A DNA stretch of 64,000 nucleotides from Saccharomycopsis malanga. Taxonomy: Eukaryota > Ascomycota > Saccharomycetes > Ascoideales > Saccharomycopsidaceae. Location: positions 372,001 through 436,000 of the forward strand of contig CP025324.1 in the NCBI GenBank assembly GCA_004014935.1, written 5' to 3'. The notes under the pieces are model-generated. The model did not search any database and was not told the DNA's origin. It was given only the letters and a program-made list of their open reading frames with translations. Within the stretch, counting starts at the first letter, position 1; the number at the start of each line of letters is the position of its first letter. The translations under genes and the position numbers were made by a program. Positions 58,501 through 64,000 of this stretch are shown one piece after another.

Positions 58501-61500
58501 AAAACTCTAAATCTATTCCAGTGCCAGCAATATCCACCTCACGGTCGCCGATTTGCACCATCACCGGCTCCGGTGCTTCCGCTCCTTCTTCTCCTTCTTG
58601 TCCAGACGTAGAAGCAGCAGCAGCAGCAGCAGCAGCTTCTTCTTCTTGACGTATACGGCGTTCTTCTAAATACTTTTTCTGTCTTTCCTGTTCCTTGGCC
58701 CGTACTTTTTCCTCCAATTCTTTTTCCTTCTTGCGCTTTTCCTCCAACTTTTTGCTGTTGACCTGTTTGCTTACATCGTATATTCTGTCTACAATAGCTG
58801 GGATGATGTTTAGTGCGGCATCGCCGGCCTCACGGCCAAAAAACATCTCGTAGATGTCGCTCCAGGTCTCCAAGGTGGATCTGAATTCGCCACGTGTGTC
58901 TCGCTCATATCTTCTTGTTGGGATCTTGTCGCTTAGTAACCGTTCAAGCACAGTAAACCGAGGTGGAACAAACCCGTTCAGCCGAGCATTTAATGAATGA
59001 TTCGACAAACCGCGCACGCTCCAATCGCCGACCAATACACCGTTTTCATTTCGGTTAGTTCCAGAAACGACCGACTGAAGCCCTCGGTTTCCAGGAACAG
59101 AACGTACGAATGCATCCTCGTGGGTGTCAGTTTCACTGCCGTCTTCCTCTGGGTCCTCCTCGTCCTGGTCTTCCTCGTCAAACGGGTCTTCCGACTGGCG
59201 AGGCGATCTTGTAAACCGGCGGTCGTGGATAAAGTCGTGTGAAAACCGGTCTATGAACTGAAGAATGCTCATTTCGGTAGAAGAATTGGCGTGTGACGAC
59301 CGGTTTCTAGTATTACGGGCGGCATCCCGGTCATAATCCTCTAACCATTGATCAATAACCTCCGATTCATCACTATTGTATACTTCTTCGTCAACGTCTT
59401 CTTCTGAAAGAAAAGAGCTGTCGGATTCGTCATCATGGACAATCTCAGCATCTTCGTCATCTTCCACGTCCACTTCATCATCTACGTCCTCATCATAGTC
59501 ATCGACATCCTCACTTGACTGGTCAGGATTGTCATCATATACATCATCTTGAGGATCGTCAGCAAGATCAACATCAATTTCCATTACAGAGCCATGGTCG
59601 CTTTCATATTCTCCAGGCGCGTCCAACTCGTCATCTGAATACACAACAATGTCACTATCATCGGAATCCTCGTCGTACTCATCAGAATCGTCCTCAGAAT
59701 TGATGCTGTCCACGTCATACATTCCTAACGATGAATTGCGGAACAAGTGTGCAATTTCCTCGTGCGAGTCGTAGTCCTCTGCGTCCACCTCCTCTTCTTC
59801 CTCTCCGTCGCTACAGCTTTTGAACAAGCTCTGGTGGTTTGATTTCAACGACCCAATGATATTGAGAAGCTTGATAACGGTCTTTGCCACCTTCTTGACG
59901 CCTGGGAAGTTTAAGTCGATGCTTGTTAAGATGGCTGCCATCTGCGAAGGAATCGACCGCTCTACCATTGCTTTACTGATGAAAAATGTATCGTTGGTGG
60001 ACGAATTCTTAGCAAATATCGTTGGCGGCTTAAATCCCAAATCAGGATACAAAAGAGAACTACACAACTCGCCCAAAGTCACAATCTTACTATACCGCAC
60101 GTCAGCGACATCCTTTGATTCGCACGACTCTTTGATTGCACGTGCAATAATGTCAATTGCGAACTTACGTATAAACAACATGTCCGGGTCCTCCTTTGGT
60201 GCACTGTGTGGCGCTGTGTGTTCTGTCTGTACATCGGTCTCCACTGTTGAAAGAAGTGCAAATATAGCATATTTGGCTAGCCGTGACACTGCAAGACGCC
60301 GACTGTTTTCATTGTAAGCACTCTCAACAAACACTCCCGTCGGAATAAGTTGATGGAGGAAAAAATTCAACGCAGTAGATCGAGGTTTCACTGCGCTGCC
60401 AGGTGCCAGCGACTTTTTCGAAAATGTCAAAAACTCCAACTTACTTTGCTTGTACGATGCCAAAAGCTCGACCACGACCACTAGCAAGTAACGCACATAA
60501 CTATGTTTTGGGTTTCTGAACGCCTTTTCGCGGTCGTCTGCTTTGATGCTCTTGTTTGGATTCTTCTTTATTTGATCAAAAACCAGCTTTTGCTCTGGAC
60601 TGTCATCAACCCAATCGTTTGTTTTAATACGCATTAATTCAGTCAATAGAACACGCATTATACCAATAGGAACATCTGTCCTGCTGGCGTCGACCATTGT
60701 GATGTCGTCATTTTTCGATGAGGCGTCATCATTATTATTATGGGATGTCGCGTCATCATTTTTCGATGCCGCTTCTTCTGATTTTTTGGTTTCATACTTA
60801 TAAATATGAAGCGAGCGCACAGGATCTTGTGGCGAAGAGAGAACAGCTCTTTGAGACACAGCATCGATAAATGTTGCAGGGTCACGAAGGACGCAATGAG
60901 AATTTGATTTGACCAAACCAAAAAGACTAGACGATTTGGCGCCAGCAAGTCTATCAGGTTTTGACGAAGACTTGATGCTTTGTTCCACTAGGTTGTTGAC
61001 CAACTTGCGAATGACGTCCTGGGTTTCAAAGCATCTACGGATCAAGGCGGTCAACACCAGTTTGTAGTCCGCTAACTTGCGCTCGTTTTCAGCGGCAACT
61101 TCCTTAGACTTCTTGTGGCTCACTAAAGTAGATTCCTGAAGCAACTCTGCGGCGTTGCCAGCGGTTTCGTGGATCTCGACGGTCCGGAGTAGTTTGAGAA
61201 TGATGTCGCTACTGATGATGTCGCGACCACTGTCAGGCGATTGCAAATGTACAATTAAAATTTTAGCCACTGTGGACGCGAGCTCTAGATCGGTGAAACG
61301 CTCAAGCTTCAAGATGGCTCCAAGAACCTTATGGTCCACCAGTTGTGGCACCTTGTACTGTCGTTCTTCAGGGAAATGCTCCCACGTTTCTATGTCAATG
61401 TGCACGCAAGCCTCCGATCTAGACGGCACAAGTCTCGAGGCAACAAGTTTCTCGTATACGGCCAAGCAGTTAGCGAACCACGGGGCATCAGTGCTGTGAT

Positions 61501-64000
61501 CGCTTGAGACAAAGTTCTGCACACAAGCAATTGCATACGAGATGTCATCTTGATGCTCCCAAACAAGCGGCTTGTCAAGAAGCGCGGCCATTAGGCGAAG
61601 AGCAACGGACACGTCATCATCCATCAAGTGGCGGGGCATCTGCATAGGCTTGGCCCAGCATTTGCTCTTCTCGCCAAAAGAAGTGCGGTTAATGTCGCGC
61701 ACAAGCAGGGCAACGTTGTCAATAAGAAACACACAGCGGCGTGTGATGCCTGACCAGTTATTGAAAACAAACTGTTCCCATTCGCGACGGAGCGCATTCA
61801 AGCCATCTACACCTCTTTCATCGTGCCACTGACAGTTGACTGGTTGGATGTCGACAGGGGTGAATGGCGCGGCCTGTGCGCGTTTCTTGCTGGTCTCCCA
61901 AGTATCTGCGTCAATGTAGGATGGCGCAGCACCTTCGAGCTTGCCGTCGTGGCATTTGGTCTCTTTAACAAACCTTTTTGCCTGAGTTTCGCTGAGCCCA
62001 ACACCCATCAAGTATGTCAGGACGGCCGCAGGGCCGTCTAAAGTGTCCTCAGTGAGCGGATACAAGATGCTGTTGGTCTGCAAGCCCGCCTCGCCCTCGC
62101 AAGTAAAGATCTTGGTGGTGAGTGTCAAGACGTGTCGGAGGAGGTCTGTAGGGAGTGACTGAGCGGAGTCACAGATGCTGTGCAATGTCAGGGCCAACAA
62201 ACCAAGCCCTGCGATGCGTGCCTGTACAAGAAATGGACCCATGATACCGACGGCGCCCCATTTCCAATGTGCAAAGTGGTATGTGAACGGAAACTCTTGG
62301 TTAAACTCTTTGGTGCACACCCGGGCAAACACAGAGTATCCTCTTTGAAGAATTGCCATGGTAATGCAATAATTGTTCTGCTCTACGTAACCGTCACCCA
62401 TTGCGTCCTCGAACGCGACATGATTGTATGATGGCAATGCTGCGACATCTTTTACAATGGCCAGAAGAAGGTTGCGCAAGACAATGAAACCGTCGTACTG
62501 CATAAAATACACTCCAAAGGGTGTCTGGCTGGACGAGAGTCCGGCAGTCTTACGGCAGAGAACATGTTCAAACAAATGGAGGATAACCAAGACATAGTTT
62601 CTAGTTTGAAGCGGCAGCAAGACGGTCGCGATCTTTTCTGTGTTGAACATAGTATTGCTGAAAATCTGGGCCAAGTGTTGGTTGTAGCGAATAGCGTTTT
62701 TCAAGTGTTCTACGCTGTCTTTGTCATTCGCAAGCCTGTTGAAGATGACGTGCAGTTTAGGAAGCACTGCAAGACAACAACCAACAGATGACTGGATGTC
62801 CTCCATAATACATCTGATCTGGACAGTGTTTTTAATCTTTGCACTGGTTTTCTCGATTTTGAGCGACATCTCACGGTTGTACAATTCCGACTTGACAACT
62901 AATTGTGGCGAATAAATTGACTGGTTGGACGGCAAAGAAATCTGGGCAACCTGTTTAGGCAATGAATCCCGAATCAAGATTTCTTCTACTGCAATTCTTT
63001 GGAACAATCTCATCAACAATGAAACAATCTCCAAACCTTCGTCAGTGGCAAAGTGCTTGCTAATAAATGGCACTCTCGCAGGATGGACACCTTCTGCATG
63101 CATGTAGATTTCCACCAAAGCATTGATTCCAATACTGACTTGGTTCAATTTGCGCATAAACGTAGACCCTTCCGCACCCGGAGCATCAAACTTGGTAAAG
63201 TAGGTCATGCCATCTTTGTTTGTATAATCGATGAAATCTAATATCAAAGGATCCTTGAGCAACTCATGCACTTTTTTGAACAACACGTCAAACCCATATC
63301 CTTTGTTGAGCTCCTCGAGCGCCTTAATTGTCGTGACAATGGAAAAATAAAAACTACTATTGATATGATCGTATGGTGCCTTTTCATACAATAAGAACGG
63401 CAACCATTTCAGAAAATCGTGTGTTCCGTTCTTCACTTTCTCAAAAAATTCATACCATACATCAGACTCTGTGAAACCAGTGTATATAAAGTTTGCCGCG
63501 TTCTCTAACATGTACAAGTCCTCCTCAATATCATCAATAATCGTGCTGCATCCGTCCTCGGTGTAAGCCAACTCCTCGTTTTCATTATAATACAAACTTT
63601 TGTTCTTCGATGACTTGTAAAACGTGACCCCCTTCATTCTAGAGCCCACATAATCAGGCATCTTTTCTATCAAATCACCGGTTGCCTTCACAATCTCCGG
63701 CTTCAAATCAGCATAATGTCTTCCCAACTCATCAAACCCCGTGGCCACCGCTGCAGAAACCTCGTCGTTGACCAAAACTTTTGAAATCTTGACGTCTGTA
63801 AATACCAGGAACATTTTGGTCACAATCTTGTTCTCTTTAATCTTCTGTAACCCTGCCTTATTCAAACATATGGCACCTATAATCTCAGGTAACGACAAGA
63901 TAAGATAGCCATTGTCCATGATAAACTCACTGAAATGGTCGATCACAGTATCGATTGTTTCTGATTCCAATAGAATAGGGAACGATGTCGGTTCGTTATG
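55571..64000 (-). CDS. TOM1: TOM1 HECT E3 ubiquitin ligase (5' end beyond the window)
   Basis: Tom1 (HUWE1 relative) is a giant nuclear ligase that ubiquitinates excess ribosomal proteins and histones and affects mRNA export. 2809 C-terminal residues are visible. The frame is open at the right edge (codons HNEPTSFPILLE precede the first listed residue) and Saccharomyces Tom1 has 3268. The N-terminal half is helical-repeat sequence. The middle has a 150-residue Asp/Glu tract (59380-59830) typical of the family, then GTGIDLEFLLALPMDMREEV-type DUF4414 motifs. The HECT domain ends the protein: GGVTREWYQVLSRQIFNPDY, LELLISGLPDIDVDDW and the catalytic Cys (55675-55673) in HTCFNQLDLPPYESY. A (SKEKE)n insert and a poly-Ala run are listed separately. 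Confidence 0.97.
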   Translation of the reverse strand, partial: HNEPTSFPILLESETIDTVIDHFSEFIMDNGYLILSLPEIIGAICLNKAGLQKIKENKIVTKMFLVFTDVKISKVLVNDEVSAAVATGFDELGRHYADLKPEIVKATGDLIEKMPDYVGSRMKGVTFYKSSKNKSLYYNENEELAYTEDGCSTIIDDIEEDLYMLENAANFIYTGFTESDVWYEFFEKVKNGTHDFLKWLPFLLYEKAPYDHINSSFYFSIVTTIKALEELNKGYGFDVLFKKVHELLKDPLILDFIDYTNKDGMTYFTKFDAPGAEGSTFMRKLNQVSIGINALVEIYMHAEGVHPARVPFISKHFATDEGLEIVSLLMRLFQRIAVEEILIRDSLPKQVAQISLPSNQSIYSPQLVVKSELYNREMSLKIEKTSAKIKNTVQIRCIMEDIQSSVGCCLAVLPKLHVIFNRLANDKDSVEHLKNAIRYNQHLAQIFSNTMFNTEKIATVLLPLQTRNYVLVILHLFEHVLCRKTAGLSSSQTPFGVYFMQYDGFIVLRNLLLAIVKDVAALPSYNHVAFEDAMGDGYVEQNNYCITMAILQRGYSVFARVCTKEFNQEFPFTYHFAHWKWGAVGIMGPFLVQARIAGLGLLALTLHSICDSAQSLPTDLLRHVLTLTTKIFTCEGEAGLQTNSILYPLTEDTLDGPAAVLTYLMGVGLSETQAKRFVKETKCHDGKLEGAAPSYIDADTWETSKKRAQAAPFTPVDIQPVNCQWHDERGVDGLNALRREWEQFVFNNWSGITRRCVFLIDNVALLVRDINRTSFGEKSKCWAKPMQMPRHLMDDDVSVALRLMAALLDKPLVWEHQDDISYAIACVQNFVSSDHSTDAPWFANCLAVYEKLVASRLVPSRSEACVHIDIETWEHFPEERQYKVPQLVDHKVLGAILKLERFTDLELASTVAKILIVHLQSPDSGRDIISSDIILKLLRTVEIHETAGNAAELLQESTLVSHKKSKEVAAENERKLADYKLVLTALIRRCFETQDVIRKLVNNLVEQSIKSSSKPDRLAGAKSSSLFGLVKSNSHCVLRDPATFIDAVSQRAVLSSPQDPVRSLHIYKYETKKSEEAASKNDDATSHNNNDDASSKNDDITMVDASRTDVPIGIMRVLLTELMRIKTNDWVDDSPEQKLVFDQIKKNPNKSIKADDREKAFRNPKHSYVRYLLVVVVELLASYKQSKLEFLTFSKKSLAPGSAVKPRSTALNFFLHQLIPTGVFVESAYNENSRRLAVSRLAKYAIFALLSTVETDVQTEHTAPHSAPKEDPDMLFIRKFAIDIIARAIKESCESKDVADVRYSKIVTLGELCSSLLYPDLGFKPPTIFAKNSSTNDTFFISKAMVERSIPSQMAAILTSIDLNFPGVKKVAKTVIKLLNIIGSLKSNHQSLFKSCSDGEEEEEVDAEDYDSHEEIAHLFRNSSLGMYDVDSINSEDDSDEYDEDSDDSDIVVYSDDELDAPGEYESDHGSVMEIDVDLADDPQDDVYDDNPDQSSEDVDDYDEDVDDEVDVEDDEDAEIVHDDESDSSFLSEEDVDEEVYNSDESEVIDQWLEDYDRDAARNTRNRSSHANSSTEMSILQFIDRFSHDFIHDRRFTRSPRQSEDPFDEEDQDEEDPEEDGSETDTHEDAFVRSVPGNRGLQSVVSGTNRNENGVLVGDWSVRGLSNHSLNARLNGFVPPRFTVLERLLSDKIPTRRYERDTRGEFRSTLETWSDIYEMFFGREAGDAALNIIPAIVDRIYDVSKQVNSKKLEEKRKKEKELEEKVRAKEQERQKKYLEERRIRQEEEAAAAAAAASTSGQEGEEGAEAPEPVMVQIGDREVDIAGTGIDLEFLLALPMDMREEVFVQHMSNTRESRREEEPTNGIDPDFLDALPEQIRHEIVAQQAMASTLHSSRNNMFHHMALDEDEEESHGEDEEAEEVEDHTEEEKDVSKKKIYFTPLVDKAGVAGILRLVFVKQKSSYRVHFFDLLEYLCYSKQTRTETVSILLYILQEGINDQKSLEKTFTRISNRALAKSASSGSTSLSTASLTVPQNKNNISQQFPINASPVDVAIRILGALNHLLENYPHLRYYFLSEHESSIAIRKLTRSRSRSKELSSRETKYPINILLSLVDKPLVKKEHILMDLLSKAIKIATSSLAVIEKAKERESKEKESKEKESKEKDLKEKEKNKNNQEKNEKNNVSGVSKPVKLFEPPVIPNPSLSLVVSTLIAGDCSSKTFQQALTTMRNLSFLSNAKHIFSTELSSYATTIGRSLVADLKELAEVIKLAGESSDLGSDILNKFTTSSSTQNKLLRVLTALDYLFDKEGNDVESLKSLYEKIALGPLWGTLSDCLRGLEQNKSLYHIATVLLPLIESLMVVCKHSKVRDLQIKDTLKYESKAHDFTNEPIESLFFSFTSEHKTILNEMVRKKPKLMSGPFAMLVRNPKVLEFDNKRNYFDRKIHSKAVTGKLMAINVSRDRVFLDSYRACAFKSPEEFRDAKLDISFKGEAGIDAGGVTREWYQVLSRQIFNPDYALFVPVASDKSTFHPNRTSWVNSEHLLFFRFIGRVIGKAIYDNQYLDAHFSRAVYKRLLGRPVSLKDMETLDLDYFKSLIWMLENDITDIITETFSVETDDYGEVKVVDLKPDGRNIPVTEENKQEYVKLVVEYRLQESVKEQMENFLFGFHEIIPKDLIAIFDEQELELLISGLPDIDVDDWKNNSVYTNYSPSSPAIQWFWRAVKSFDNEQKAKLLQFVTGTSKVPLQGFSALAGVNGNHKFSIHRDYGSLERLPSAHTCFNQLDLPPYESYEQLRGSLLLAITEGHEGFGFA
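57511..57555. repeat. 15-bp tandem repeat in TOM1, coding (SKEKE)n
   Basis: CTTTTTCTTTAGATT is repeated three times exactly, with diverged flanking units. It encodes SKEKE repeats in a Lys/Glu-rich linker upstream of the HECT domain. The period is a multiple of three, so copy number can vary without harming the frame. Confidence 0.9.
58614..58636. repeat. Trinucleotide (AGC)n microsatellite in TOM1, poly-Ala
   Basis: About eight AGC units encode eight alanines inside the Glu-rich coiled linker (RIRQEEEAAAA...). This is a coding microsatellite likely to vary between strains. Confidence 0.88.

Noticed and set aside
1-64000. Assignment to the CUG-Ser clade because of general gene content
   Set aside because: CTG falls on invariant leucines in the DH domain and the SMK1 kinase domain, which argues for the standard code.

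Overview
The window is nuclear DNA of a budding yeast (Saccharomycotina). The genes are compact and mostly intronless. The few introns are short (53-75 nt) and carry yeast-type GTATGT/GTAAGT donors and TACTAAC-like branch points. The orthologue set (ACO1, IFH1, XBP1, KNR4, CMR1, GID4, SMK1, SCO1, BCD1, TOM1) is typical of yeasts. CTG codons fall at invariant leucine positions in a MAP kinase and in a RhoGEF domain, so CTG is most likely read as Leu and the species lies outside the CUG-Ser and CUG-Ala clades. I cannot name the genus.

Layout. 1-7.0 kb: partial F-box/RCC1 protein (SAF1-like), a Ser/Thr-rich protein I do not recognise, and an XBP1-like APSES repressor, all on the minus strand. 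7.0-10.3 kb: the largest gap, upstream of both XBP1 and ACO1. 10.3-14.6 kb: mitochondrial aconitase ACO1 (+) facing the one-intron phenylalanyl-tRNA synthetase alpha gene FRS2 (-). 17.1-22.5 kb: carbonic anhydrase NCE103, then the ribosomal-protein-gene coactivator IFH1, which is split into two frames at an A8 run. 23.2-30.1 kb: a small GPI-type wall protein, the FAD carrier FLX1, and a PDC2-like regulator derived from a pogo/CENP-B transposase. 31.6-41.2 kb: KNR4/SMI1, a JmjC/cupin-8 protein, a small membrane protein, CMR1, GID4/VID24 and mitochondrial ribosome recycling factor RRF1. 41.5-50 kb: a DH-domain protein, RTC3 (one intron), an EMI1-like twin-CX9C protein head-to-head with the sporulation kinase SMK1, the carrier YMC1, and SCO1. 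50.6-64 kb: aldehyde dehydrogenase MSC7, the five-exon VMA10, BCD1, and the HECT ligase TOM1, which runs off the right edge.

Several genes share themes: mitochondrial function (ACO1, FLX1, RRF1, YMC1, SCO1, the CX9C protein), ribosome production (IFH1, BCD1), carbon metabolism and its control (ACO1, GID4, NCE103, XBP1, the PDC2-like gene), and ubiquitin ligases (TOM1, GID4, the SAF1-like gene). They are interleaved and do not form a cluster.

The most unusual signal is a dispersed family of about 240-330 bp with a tRNA-like head (Pol III A and B boxes), a conserved body and an (ATT)n-type tail. It occurs in intergenic DNA near 24.6, 33.8-34.1, 40.1-40.4 and 52.6-52.9 kb, with short tail fragments near 15.4 and 52.95 kb. 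This is the structure of a tRNA-derived SINE, an element class rarely reported in budding yeasts. I found no confident tRNA gene, no CRISPR array and no retrovirus-like element.
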